Shown here: positions 27,397-37,313 of the stretch, piece by piece
Numbering within the stretch: the first letter of the stretch is position 1
Layout of the letters: each line of letters opens with the position of its first letter
Source: Raineyella sp034933565
GTDB lineage: Bacteria > Actinomycetota > Actinomycetes > Propionibacteriales > Propionibacteriaceae
Direction: 5' to 3'
Assembly: GCF_034933565.1 (NCBI RefSeq)
Contig: NZ_JAYFNG010000011.1
Location: 62,001 to 126,000 of the forward strand
Length of the DNA stretch: 64,000 bases
Notes under the pieces: generated by a model
Told to the model about the DNA's origin: nothing
The model's database searches: none
What the model saw: only the letters and a program-made list of their open reading frames with translations
Made by a program: the position numbers and the translations under genes

Positions 27397-30042
27397 TCAG
27401 CCGTTCTCGGCGGTCACCAGGCCGAGCACCGCGGTCTGGGCCCGGACGGCCCGTTCGGCGCCGTCCGCGTGCTCCAGCACCAGTCGGCGCAGCGCGCGCG
27501 GGGCGCCGGAGTGCTCGGCGAGCCAGCGGTGGGCCTCGGCCACCACCGGGTGCTCGGCGACCGGCTGCGCCAGGTCGACGTCCACGACGGCCGGGAACAG
27601 GCCGCTGACCAGCCGGGAGGAGATCTCGATCGGGAACCGCTCCCACCACCGGGTCAGCCGCTCCCAGTAGGGCCGGGCGTACTCGGCCACCAGGTCGCGG
27701 TGCGCCGGCATCCCCCAGCCGGCCAGGGCGGCGCTGATCTCCTCGTTGGACCAGACCGACGGATACTCCTGCACCTGCTGCCAGGCCCATTCCTTCGCCT
27801 GCGCCTGGGGCCGCCCGACCATGGCGGTGAGGTGGTGGGCCCGGGCCCGGGCGGTGCGGTCGGCCGCCAGCTCGGCGTCGAGCTCCTGGCGCCCGACCCG
27901 GCCGAGCGCCGACAGCGCGATCAGGGCGCGCCAGCGCAGCTCCGAGCCGACCTCGAGCCCGGCCGGGACCGGCCCGTCGAGCAGCATGCCGAGCCTGCTG
28001 GCGACCCCCGGGGCGTCCTCCTCGCCGACCTGCCCGGCGAAAAGGGTCGCGGCCCGCACCCAGGCGAGCTGCTGGTCGCTGCCCGGGGCGGCGGCCACCA
28101 GCCGGGCCCAGGCCCCCTCGAACGCGTCGGCCCAGGCCGCCGAGCGCAGCGCCCGCGGCAGCAGGTCGGGGATCGCCGTGGCCAGGTCACCGGTCAGGTG
28201 CGGCAACAGTTGGGTGGCACTCTCGTCGGCGCGGCCGTCCAGCCGCCCGCCGTGCGCCACCACCGCCCCGATGAACGCGGTGGCCGGCATCCGGGCATCG
28301 CGGACGTCGTTCCACAGCGCTGCCCAGACCTGGGACTGGGCGAGCGGGTCGACCATCCCGCCGACGTACGCCAGGGCGGTGTCGCGACTCGTCGGGTCGA
28401 GGCGGGTGATGGCGTACGTCAGGTCGTCGTCGTTCGGCAGCACCAGCCGCGGCCCCTCCCCCGCCGGGTCGGCGTCGACCAGGTCGAGGTCGACCCCGGC
28501 ACCGATCAGGTCGGTCTCGACGCGATGGGTCCGGCGCAGCCGGCCGTCCGGATCGGGCAGGTAGAGGCCGACCGACAGCCGGTGCGGGCGGCGGGCCGCG
28601 TCGGGCGACGTACGCCGCAGGTGGATCACCCCGTCGGGACCGGGCCCCTCGGTGGTCAGCTCGTCGACCCCGGAGGTCTGCAGCCACTGTTCGGCCCAGG
28701 CGCGCAGGTTGCGCCCGGAGACCTCCTCCAGCGCGTCGAGCAGGTCCAGCAACCGGGCCGAGCCGAACGCGTGCCGGGCGAAGTACAGCCGGGCGCCGGC
28801 GAAGAAGGCCTCGTCCCCGACGTAGGCGACGAGCTGCTTGAGCACCGCGGCGCCCTTGGCGTACGTGATGCCGTCGAAGTTCTGCTTGGCCGCCTCCAGA
28901 TCGGGGATGTCCGCCGCGACCGGATGGGTGGTGGGGCGCCGGTCGGCGGCGTACGCCCAGGCCTTGCGGGCCCCGGCGAAGGTCACCCACCCCTCGGAGC
29001 GGCCGTCGGCCTCCACCGCGGTGCGTACGCCCATGTACTCGGCGAAGGACTCCTTGAGCCACAGGTCGTCCCACCAGGCCGGCGTGACCAGGTCGCCGAA
29101 CCACAGGTGCGCCATCTCGTGCAGCATCGTGGTGGACCGCTGCTCCAGCTCCTGGCGGGTGGGCCGGGAGGTGAAGAGGTACTTCTCGTTGAAGGTGATG
29201 CAGCCCGGGTTCTCCATCGCGCCGATGTTGTACTCGGGCGCGAACAGCTGGTCGTACTTCCCCCACGGGTAGGGGAAGCCGAACAGGTCGTGGTAGCGGT
29301 CCAGGCCGCGCTTCGTCGTCGCGAACAGTTCGTCGGCGTCGAGGTGGTCGGCCAGCGAGGCGCGGCACCACAGGCCGAGCGGGACCTCGAGGGTGGTCGC
29401 GCCGCTGCGGCGGGTCCACAGGTCGTGGACGTGGTGCCACGGCCCGGCGCACACCGCGGTGAGGTAGGTCGACAGCGGCGGCGTCGGCTGGAAGGTCGTC
29501 CGGACGAAGCGGTCGTCGACCGGGACCTGGGAGCCGATCGCCTGGTTCGCGACGACCGACCAGGCCGCCGGCGCGGTGACGTGCAGGATGCACGCGGCCT
29601 TGAGATCGGGCTGCTCGAAGGTGGCGAAGATCCGCCGCGCGTCGGCCGGCTCGAGGTGGGAGTAGAGATAGGTCTCCCCGTCCAGCGGGTCGACGAACCG
29701 GTGCAGCCCCTGACCGGTCCGCGAATAGGCGGCAACGGCCCGTACGGTCACCCGGTTGGACCGGTGCGGCGCCAGCCCGGTCAGCTGCAGCGCGGCGCCG
29801 TCCCAGACCCGGCCCGGGTCGAGCGACCGGCCGTTGACCTCCACCGAGGTGACCGACTCCCCGATGAAGTCCAGCCGGGTCGCCTCCGCGGTGCTGACGA
29901 AGGACACCGTCGTCGTGGTGGGGAACCCGGTGGCCACGGGATCCGGCGCCGCGGACAGATCGAGGTCGACGTCGTACGCATGCACCTCGAGGCTCGCCGT
30001 ACGCTGCTCCGCCTCGGCCCTGGTCAGGTTCGCACTGCTCAC
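27397..30042 (-). CDS. pepN: Aminopeptidase N (M1 family)
   Basis: Cytoplasmic zinc metallopeptidase releasing N-terminal residues from peptides. 881 residues. Order: N-terminal beta domain, exopeptidase motif GAMEN (274-278), zinc site HEMAH (308-312) with the third ligand Glu331 after 18 residues (KESFAEYMG), then a C-terminal ERAP1-like helical domain (about 530-860). GTG 30042 lies six bases after TAGGCT (30049-30054), i.e. leaderless. No signal peptide. Monocistronic. Confidence 0.96.
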   Translation of the reverse strand: MSSANLTRAEAEQRTASLEVHAYDVDLDLSAAPDPVATGFPTTTTVSFVSTAEATRLDFIGESVTSVEVNGRSLDPGRVWDGAALQLTGLAPHRSNRVTVRAVAAYSRTGQGLHRFVDPLDGETYLYSHLEPADARRIFATFEQPDLKAACILHVTAPAAWSVVANQAIGSQVPVDDRFVRTTFQPTPPLSTYLTAVCAGPWHHVHDLWTRRSGATTLEVPLGLWCRASLADHLDADELFATTKRGLDRYHDLFGFPYPWGKYDQLFAPEYNIGAMENPGCITFNEKYLFTSRPTRQELEQRSTTMLHEMAHLWFGDLVTPAWWDDLWLKESFAEYMGVRTAVEADGRSEGWVTFAGARKAWAYAADRRPTTHPVAADIPDLEAAKQNFDGITYAKGAAVLKQLVAYVGDEAFFAGARLYFARHAFGSARLLDLLDALEEVSGRNLRAWAEQWLQTSGVDELTTEGPGPDGVIHLRRTSPDAARRPHRLSVGLYLPDPDGRLRRTHRVETDLIGAGVDLDLVDADPAGEGPRLVLPNDDDLTYAITRLDPTSRDTALAYVGGMVDPLAQSQVWAALWNDVRDARMPATAFIGAVVAHGGRLDGRADESATQLLPHLTGDLATAIPDLLPRALRSAAWADAFEGAWARLVAAAPGSDQQLAWVRAATLFAGQVGEEDAPGVASRLGMLLDGPVPAGLEVGSELRWRALIALSALGRVGRQELDAELAADRTARARAHHLTAMVGRPQAQAKEWAWQQVQEYPSVWSNEEISAALAGWGMPAHRDLVAEYARPYWERLTRWWERFPIEISSRLVSGLFPAVVDVDLAQPVAEHPVVAEAHRWLAEHSGAPRALRRLVLEHADGAERAVRAQTAVLGLVTAENG

Positions 30043-30198
30043 CCGACCAGCCTAACCGCGCGTCTCCGGGGCTCTCCGGGTGGCCGGGAGGGCCCGGCTC
30101 CGACGTCCGGTTCGCGGCGCGAGGATCACTCCGCCCCGCAGACCCGGAGGGCGACGACGGCCCCGGACGCGGCGCCCGGCGACGGCCGCGACGCGACC

Positions 30199-31047
30199 TC
30201 AGGCCTGCGGCGCGACGATGTGGTTCGTCAGGCGGCCCAGGCCGGTGATCGCGACCTCGACGACGTCCCCGGCGCGGAGGAAGACCTGCGGGTCCCGGGC
30301 CACGCCCACCCCACCGGGCGTGCCGGTCAGCACCAGGTCACCCGCCCGCAGGGTGATCATCGTCGACAGGTACGCCACCAGCCGGGCCGGGGTGAAGACC
30401 AGGTCACCGGTGTTCGCCTGCTGGCGCACCTCACCGTTGACCGTCGTGGTGATCACCGCGTCGGTCGGGTCGAAGTCGTCGGGGGTGGCCAGGACGGGGC
30501 CGACCGGGGTGGCGGACTGCCAGATCTTGCCCTGCAGCCACTGACCGGTGCGGCGCTGGTACCCGCGCATCGACACGTCGTCGACCACGGTGTAGCCGGC
30601 GATGTACGCGGCGGCGTCCTCCTCCGCGACCTTGTAGGCGTCCGCCCCGATCACCACGCCGAGCTCGCACTCCCAGTCCAGCATCGGGTCCTCGGCCGGC
30701 GCGACGATGTCGTCGTACGGGCCGGTGAGGCTGTCGGCGTACTTGGCGAACAGCGTCGGGTGCTCGGGCAGGTCGTGGCCCATCTCCCGGATGTGCGTCG
30801 CATAGTTGAGCCCCGCACAGATCACCTTGCCGGGGGCCGGCACCAGGGTCGCGAGCTCGGCCTCACCGGCCGGGACCCTCACCCCGTCCGCCGCGGCCGC
30901 GATGTCGCGCCACTCGGGGTCGGCGAGCAGTTCGCTCACATCGGCGCACCCCTCGATCAGGACGTACGTGGCCCCGGGGGTGTCCGGAGCACCGTCCAGC
31001 CGGGCGGCGGCCGTGCCGTCGGCGGTACGGAGAGTGGCGAGACGCAT
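30199..31047 (-). CDS. Fumarylacetoacetate hydrolase family protein
   Basis: Metal-dependent C-C bond hydrolase/decarboxylase family, 282 residues, often acting on 2-oxo acids from aromatic or sugar catabolism, or on oxaloacetate. A divergent N-terminal part is followed by the FAH core: CAGLNYATHIREM, metal ligands Glu126 and Glu128 in DWECELGVVIG and Asp157 in VVDDVS, then GKIWQSATPVGP and LTGTPGGVG. A clear AAGGAG ribosome-binding site precedes ATG 31047, so this gene is leadered. It is divergent from the AI-2E-type exporter. Substrate unknown. Confidence 0.9.
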   Translation of the reverse strand: MRLATLRTADGTAAARLDGAPDTPGATYVLIEGCADVSELLADPEWRDIAAAADGVRVPAGEAELATLVPAPGKVICAGLNYATHIREMGHDLPEHPTLFAKYADSLTGPYDDIVAPAEDPMLDWECELGVVIGADAYKVAEEDAAAYIAGYTVVDDVSMRGYQRRTGQWLQGKIWQSATPVGPVLATPDDFDPTDAVITTTVNGEVRQQANTGDLVFTPARLVAYLSTMITLRAGDLVLTGTPGGVGVARDPQVFLRAGDVVEVAITGLGRLTNHIVAPQA

Positions 31048-31178
31048 GGGGGCAGCTCCTTCGGTGCACGGGTCCCGCCGGGCGATCGGCCGACGGTCGC
31101 CATGATCATTGCCTGCACCCGGCGGACGGGCAACGGATTCAGTCCACTCTCAGGCACAGCCGCCGTAGGGTTTGGTCT

Positions 31179-32441
31179 GTGACCACCAGCCCCTCGGCAC
31201 CACCTCCCACCGCGATCGACGAGGCCGTGCCCCGGGCCCTGCGGATCGCCGCCGCGTGGGGCTGGCGGCTGATCGTCCTCACCGTCGTCGGCTACGGCGT
31301 CTCCTGGGTGCTGCGACAGGTGCCGATCCTGGTCACGGCCACGATGGTCGCCCTGTTGCTCGCCGTGCTGCTCGGGCCGCTGGTGGCCTGGCTGCACCGC
31401 CGGGCCCGCCTGCACCGGGGCCTGGCGGCGGTGATCAGCGTCCTGCTGACCGCCGCGATCGCCGGCGGCCTGCTCGCCCTGGTCGGGCAGCGGATCGCCA
31501 GCGGGGTGACGCACAGCCACCTGGACTTCTCCGGCAGCGTGCTGAACTTCCAGACCTGGCTGTCCCAGGGCCCGCTGCACCTGCGCCCCGGCCAGATCGA
31601 CCGGGTGCTGCTGGAGATCCAGAACTGGTTCAGCCAGCACACCACCAACCTCACCCAGGGCGCGTTCCGGGTCGGGTCCTCCGCCATCGACACCATCGTG
31701 GGCACCTTCCTGTGCCTGATCACCACGATCATGTTCCTGGCCGACGGCCGGCGGATCTGGACCTTCCTGATCGGCGGCTTCCCGCTGGGCTCCCGGGTGC
31801 GCATCGACGCCGCCTTCCGCAGCGGCTGGCGCAGCCTGTCGGCGTACATGCACACCCAGCTCCTGGTCGCCGCACTGGACGCCGTCCTGGTCGGCACCGG
31901 CGCCGCGATCCTCGGGTCGCCGTTCGCGATGGCGATGGCGATCCTGGTGTTCATCACCGCCTTCGTTCCGGTCATCGGGGTCGTCTTCGGCGGCGGCGTG
32001 GCGATCATCACCATCCTGCTGTTCCAGGGCTGGGTGCCCGCCCTCGTGATGCTGGCGATCGTCACCGGGGTCCAGCAGCTCGAGTCACACGTGCTGCAGC
32101 CGTTCCTGATGGGTCGGGCGGTGGCCCTGCACCCGCTCGCGGTGATCTTCACGGTGACCGCCGGGTCGATGATGTTCGGCGTCGTCGGCGCCCTGTTCGC
32201 CGTGCCGACCCTGGCGATGGCCAACGCCGGGATCCGTACGTACGCCAAGGTCGCCACCCGCCGCCCGACAGTGCCACCCACCGAGCCGTCCCCGACCGCA
32301 CCGTCTCCGGCCACCCCGCCGTCTCCCACCACACCGCCCGGCGATGACGCGCCCGACGGACCGGGTGGCCCGAGCGGACCCGTCACGGGCGGACCGGACG
32401 CGGACGGACCGGCCACGGGCGACGATCTGCCGACCGGATGA
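31179..32441 (+). CDS. AI-2E family transporter
   Basis: Integral membrane protein of the AI-2E/PerM-like family, 420 residues, with about eight hydrophobic segments. An amphipathic central region (about 105-165) separates the N-terminal helices from a C-terminal bundle containing AFVPVIGVVFGGGVAII and VQQLESHVLQPFLMGRAV, the conserved family block. The last 60 residues are a Pro/Thr/Gly/Asp-rich hydrophilic tail that varies in this family. TAGGGT at 31166-31171 lies seven bases before GTG 31179 (leaderless type). The next gene overlaps by four bases (ATGA). Confidence 0.9.
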   Translation: MTTSPSAPPPTAIDEAVPRALRIAAAWGWRLIVLTVVGYGVSWVLRQVPILVTATMVALLLAVLLGPLVAWLHRRARLHRGLAAVISVLLTAAIAGGLLALVGQRIASGVTHSHLDFSGSVLNFQTWLSQGPLHLRPGQIDRVLLEIQNWFSQHTTNLTQGAFRVGSSAIDTIVGTFLCLITTIMFLADGRRIWTFLIGGFPLGSRVRIDAAFRSGWRSLSAYMHTQLLVAALDAVLVGTGAAILGSPFAMAMAILVFITAFVPVIGVVFGGGVAIITILLFQGWVPALVMLAIVTGVQQLESHVLQPFLMGRAVALHPLAVIFTVTAGSMMFGVVGALFAVPTLAMANAGIRTYAKVATRRPTVPPTEPSPTAPSPATPPSPTTPPGDDAPDGPGGPSGPVTGGPDADGPATGDDLPTG

Positions 32442-33148
32442 CCGGCTGGCAGGCGATCGGAGCCTGCGTCGCACTGTCGATCGCCGGCTTCGACCCGTTC
32501 GGGGCCCTCGCCCTGCTGGCGGCGACCGCGCGGGGAGCCGGGCGCGCCGCGGCGGTGGCGTTCACCGCCGCCGGTGCCGCGGTCATCGTCGCCACCGCGA
32601 TGCTGCTCGACCTGGTCGCCGTCGCCCTGCTCCCGCACGGCGTGCCGCAGCTGCCCGACGTGGTCTGGGGGACCGTGGAGGCCCTCGCGGCGGCAGGCCT
32701 GCTGTTCTGGGGCATCCGGCGGCTGCGCTCCCGGCGCCGCGACGGCGCCCGGCCCGGCCCTGCCGACGACACGGCCGCGGAGGTCCCGCGCCGGCTGCGC
32801 GGCACCGGCACCGCCGCGATGGCGCTGGCCGGCCTGGCGTACGGGCTGACCGTCCTCGGCGATCCGGGCTTCTGGGGCCTGGTGGCCCTGGTGCACCGCC
32901 TCGACGCCGGCCCGGCCCTCGGCATCGCGGCGCTGTGGTGGCTGCTCAGCCAGTCCCCGCTGGTGGCGCTCGCCGTCGCCATCGTCCTCGGCGCGGGTGA
33001 CCCGGTCGGGCGCTGGATGCGTCGCGCCTGGCGCCGGGTCGTCGGCCCGCTGGGCCGGATCGGCACTGCGCTGATCCTGCTGGCCGGCCTCGCCCTCGGG
33101 GCCGATGTCGTACTGTGGCTGTCCACAGGGGCGTTCCTGATCGGGTGA
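32438..33148 (+). CDS. Integral membrane protein, about six segments (LysE/GAP-like shape)
   Basis: I do not recognise a precise family. The 236-residue protein has six hydrophobic helices with a basic loop in the middle (RRLRSRRRDGAR, about residues 94-105) and an N-terminal GFDPFGALALLAATARG that resembles the first helix of LysE-like or GAP-type exporters. Its start overlaps the stop of the upstream transporter (ATGA), so the two are translationally coupled and may work together in export. It precedes the response regulator by about 30 bases. Confidence 0.75.
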   Translation: MTGWQAIGACVALSIAGFDPFGALALLAATARGAGRAAAVAFTAAGAAVIVATAMLLDLVAVALLPHGVPQLPDVVWGTVEALAAAGLLFWGIRRLRSRRRDGARPGPADDTAAEVPRRLRGTGTAAMALAGLAYGLTVLGDPGFWGLVALVHRLDAGPALGIAALWWLLSQSPLVALAVAIVLGAGDPVGRWMRRAWRRVVGPLGRIGTALILLAGLALGADVVLWLSTGAFLIG

Positions 33149-33177
33149 GGGGCCCGCGGACGGGGGAGGTGCCGCAC

Positions 33178-33845
<668 letters not shown>

Positions 33846-33849
<4 letters not shown>

Positions 33850-35309
33850 GACCGTTCCGGCCCACGGTCGTCCGCGTCGGGGACGGGCCGCCCGGTCGAC
33901 GGCAACCGGATCTCGAACCGCGCCCCGCCCCACGGCGACCCGCCCGCCGTGACCGTCCCGCCGTGCGCGGTGACGATGCTGTGCACGATCGCCAGACCGA
34001 GGCCGGCACCACCGTGGGAGCGCCCCCGGTCCGGGTCGAGCCGGACGAACCGGCCGAACACCCGGGCCCGCTCCTCCGGCGGGATCCCGGGCCCGTCGTC
34101 GTCCACCCGGACGACCACCCGGTCGCCCTCCGGACCGACGGACAGGCCGATCCGGCCGCGGGCGACGCGCGTCGCATTGTCGACCAGGTTGCGGACCGCG
34201 CGGAACAGGTCGTCGGGGTCCCCCACCACCCGGGCCGCGGCGAGGTGGGCCTCGACGGTCAGGTCGCTGGCGGTGCGCAGCCGGGCCACCTCCGCCCCCA
34301 CGATGTCGTCCATGTCGACGTCGATGCTGCGGCGCCGCAGCATCCCGGCGTCGGCCCGGGCCAGGACCAGCAGCCCGTCGGTCAGCGAGGCGAGGTGGCG
34401 GGTCTCGGTGACCAGCAGCGGGAGCACCGCGTGGAGCTCCTCGGGCCGTTGCTGGAGGATCTCCAGCCCCGCCCCGAGTGCGGCGACCGGCGAGCGCAAC
34501 TCGTGGCTGGCGTCGGCGACGAAGCGCCGCTGGCTGTCGCGGGAGTGCTGGATGCGGGTCAGCATCGCGTTCATGGTGACCGCGAGCCGACCGATCTCGT
34601 CGTGGCGCGACGGGACCGGGACCCGGCCCGACACGTCGGCCGCGCCGATCTCCTCCACCGCGGTCCGCAGCTCCTCGACCGGCCGGAGCGTACGTCCCAC
34701 CAGCAGCCACACCGCCCAGCCGCCGAGCAGCGACAGCAGCGGCACCCCCGCGACCAGCAACAGGGCGTCCTGGCGCAGGGCCCGGTCCACCCCGGTCAGG
34801 GTGCCGGCGGTCACGACCACGTACGCGGTCCCGCCGGACCGGACCCCCTCGGCCACCGCCAGCATCGGGGTGTCGCTGTGCGGGGTGCGGGCATGGCGGT
34901 CGACGGTGGTCAGGCCCGGCGCGGGCCGGGCCGAGGTCACCGGGGTGTCCCACCGGCTGTCGGAGGCGTACACCACCGTGGCCCGCCCCGCGCCGGAGGG
35001 GTCGATCACCTGCAACGTCCCGCCCACCCCGATCGGATGGGCCTCGGCGTCCGCCAGGCCGGTGATGCCCTGCGCGGCGATGATGGCCACCGCCTCGTTG
35101 AGCCGGGCCCGCTGGTTGTCCTCGATCCCCCGGCGCAGGGTCGAGCCGAGCACCCCCAGCATGATCCCGCCGCCGGTGAACAGCGCGAACGCGAGAACGA
35201 GGACGGCGACCAGCGCGGCCTGGCCGCGCACACCGGATCCCTCGGGCACGCGTCCCTGCGCCTGCCCGTCCGGCGCGGAAGGCCCCCCGGGACCACGCGG
35301 CTCCGACAT
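33846..35309 (-). CDS. Sensor histidine kinase (HAMP, HisKA, HATPase)
   Basis: 487-residue membrane kinase: TM1 about 31-57, extracytoplasmic sensor about 58-180, TM2 about 182-204, HAMP about 205-257, HisKA with His269 in FVADASHELRSP, and ATPase motifs N box NLVDNATR (374-381), G1 DDDGPGIP and G2 GGAGLGLAI. Probable partner of the response regulator it overlaps tail-to-tail. The first 28 residues are a Gly/Pro/Ser-rich cytoplasmic tail. CAGGAT (35316-35321) lies six bases before ATG 35309, matching the leaderless spacing with C in place of the first T. The signal is unknown; proximity to the PrsW-LysX operon suggests envelope stress (inference). Confidence 0.93.
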
Positions 35310-35376
35310 GCCTCCATCCTGCCTGCCGTACGAGATGCTCAGCGGGCTTTCAGTGCGCTCGCCCTACGTTCGGGGC

Positions 35377-36153
35377 ATGGTGCACAGTGCGAGGACCGTA
35401 CGCAATTGGCGCTGGATCCTCGTCCTGAGCGGGACCGGGGTCCTCTACTGGCTGGTGCTGCTGACGATGCTCATCACCTCGAACCCGAACCTCTTCCCCA
35501 CCGTGCTGCTGCTCGGCGCGCTGGTGGCCCCGGCCACCGTGCTCGCCTACCTGAACTGGCCCACCGGGGACGGCATCGTGGACGGCCGTACGGTCCTCTG
35601 GATCGCCGCGGTGAGCGGTGTCCTCGGCGTCCTGCTGGCCGGCATCCTGGAGTACGCCACCGCGACGCGCCGGGAGTCCTGGCCGATGCTCACCGTGGCC
35701 GTCATCGAGGAGACGCTGAAGATCCTGGTCCCGATCGGGGTCCTGGTCGGCACCTCCCGCACCCTGGCGCAGCCCCGGACCGGGCTGGTCGTCGGCGTCG
35801 CGTCCGGGGCCGGCTTCGCCGTGCTGGAGACGATGGGCTACGGCTTCACCACGCTGCTGTCCTCGGGCAGCGTCGCCTCGGTCGACCAGACGCTGCTGGT
35901 CCGCGGGGTCTTCGCCCCGGCCTGTCACCTGGCCTGGACCGGCCTGCTGGCGGCCGCCCTGTGGCGGATCCCGACCCGCCCGGCCGGCCGTGGTCTGCTG
36001 GTCTTCGCCGCGACGTACGTCCTCGTCGTGCTGCTGCATGCGGCCTGGGACACCTTCGCGGCGTCCTGGGCCGCGCACATCGTGCTGGCGGCGGTGAGCC
36101 TGACGATCCTCATCGTCTTTCAAGGAAAGACGATCAGGCGTGCCGTAAGGTGA
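35377..36153 (+). CDS. PrsW-like intramembrane metalloprotease
   Basis: 258-residue polytopic protein with about seven hydrophobic segments. The EE-x2-K type motif AVIEETLK and a later LHAAWDTF and CHLAWTG fit the PrsW/CPBP-like intramembrane protease group, whose Bacillus member cuts an anti-sigma factor in response to antimicrobial peptides. TACGTT at 35365-35370 lies six bases before ATG 35377 (leaderless). Its stop overlaps the GTG of the esterase (GTGA), making it the first gene of a coupled operon ending in LysX. A link to cationic-peptide defence is attractive but inferred. Confidence 0.83.
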   Translation: MVHSARTVRNWRWILVLSGTGVLYWLVLLTMLITSNPNLFPTVLLLGALVAPATVLAYLNWPTGDGIVDGRTVLWIAAVSGVLGVLLAGILEYATATRRESWPMLTVAVIEETLKILVPIGVLVGTSRTLAQPRTGLVVGVASGAGFAVLETMGYGFTTLLSSGSVASVDQTLLVRGVFAPACHLAWTGLLAAALWRIPTRPAGRGLLVFAATYVLVVLLHAAWDTFAASWAAHIVLAAVSLTILIVFQGKTIRRAVR

Positions 36154-37313
36154 CCGGAGTGTTCAGCCTGACCTCCCCGTGGCTCCTCGCACTCGTCGGC
36201 CTGCTGCTGGCCGCCCTGCTCGGCTGGGCCATCGGCTGGCTGCCGCGGCATCGCAGCGGCTTCTGGCGGGCGGCGCTCCACCAGTTCCTCGCCCTGACCG
36301 GCAGCATCGCCCTGTCCGTGCTGCTGATCGGCCTGGCACTCAACAACAACAACGGCTGGTACACCACCTGGGCCGACGTCTTCGGCATCACCTCGGCGAG
36401 CAGCGTCACCCACACCAGCCGCGGGGCCAACGAGAAGGCCGTCCAGGCCGCCCCCGAGGCGGTCGGCCAGGCCACCGCACTGCAGGCGGACCCGGCGCAC
36501 AATCCCGCCCTCGCCGGCTACTCGCCCGAGGCGGGCGGTGGGCAGTACCTGACCGTGACGATCGCCGGGCCGAAGTCAGGCATCTCCCAGCCCGCCCTGG
36601 TCTGGTTGCCGGCGTCGTACCAGGCCCACCCGAACCGCTTCTACCCGGTGATCTTCGGCTTCACCGGCAGCCCGGGCAGCCCCCTGACGTACAAGAACAA
36701 CCTCAACATCGGCAGCATGATCACCGCGATGGAGAGCGACAAGCGGCTGCGGGAGTCGATCGTGGTCGTCCCCACGACCTTCCCCGGCGCCCTCGACTCC
36801 GAATGCACCGACTTCAGCTCCGGGCCCGACCAGGGCCTGTGGGAGACGTACGTCGACACCGATGTCCGCACCTGGGCGATGACCAACCTGCGCACCGAGA
36901 CCGCCCCCGACGCCTGGGTCACCGTCGGCTACAGCGCGGGCGGCTTCTGCGCGCCGATGCTGGCCGTCAAGCACCCCGAGCACTACGCCCGGGCGATCGC
37001 GATGTCGGGCTACTTCGCGCCGGAATGGGGCAAGATCGCCCACCGGCCGGCGAACGACAAGACGTACGACCTGGCCACGATCGTCCACAACACCAAGCCG
37101 AAGGTCGACATCTGGGCGTACGCCGCCCGTGACGACAAGACCTCGATGGCGGCCCTCACCGAGTTCCAGAAGGCGGTGCACCCGCCCACCGGCCTGGTCA
37201 CCACGCTGCAGGAGTCCGGCGGCCACCAGTGGGGCGTGTGGATGCAGGGCCTGCCCGCCGGCCTGCAGTGGCTCGGTCAGGTGGCGCCGGCCTTCGCCTG
37301 GCGCGCTTCATGA
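36150..37313 (+). CDS. Membrane-anchored esterase (antigen 85/esterase D-like)
   Basis: 387 residues: two N-terminal membrane segments (about 7-28 and 42-64), then an exported alpha/beta-hydrolase domain of the Esterase/PF00756 type. The nucleophile is Ser262 in VGYSAGGFCA, the likely acid is in YAARDDKTS, and the His is His359 in ESGGHQWGVW. The GTG at 36150 overlaps the PrsW stop (GTGA), and its own stop overlaps the lysX start (ATGA). Esterases of this shape are found next to lysX in other actinobacteria. The substrate could be a lipid or aminoacyl-lipid of the envelope (inference). Confidence 0.85.
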   Translation: MTGVFSLTSPWLLALVGLLLAALLGWAIGWLPRHRSGFWRAALHQFLALTGSIALSVLLIGLALNNNNGWYTTWADVFGITSASSVTHTSRGANEKAVQAAPEAVGQATALQADPAHNPALAGYSPEAGGGQYLTVTIAGPKSGISQPALVWLPASYQAHPNRFYPVIFGFTGSPGSPLTYKNNLNIGSMITAMESDKRLRESIVVVPTTFPGALDSECTDFSSGPDQGLWETYVDTDVRTWAMTNLRTETAPDAWVTVGYSAGGFCAPMLAVKHPEHYARAIAMSGYFAPEWGKIAHRPANDKTYDLATIVHNTKPKVDIWAYAARDDKTSMAALTEFQKAVHPPTGLVTTLQESGGHQWGVWMQGLPAGLQWLGQVAPAFAWRAS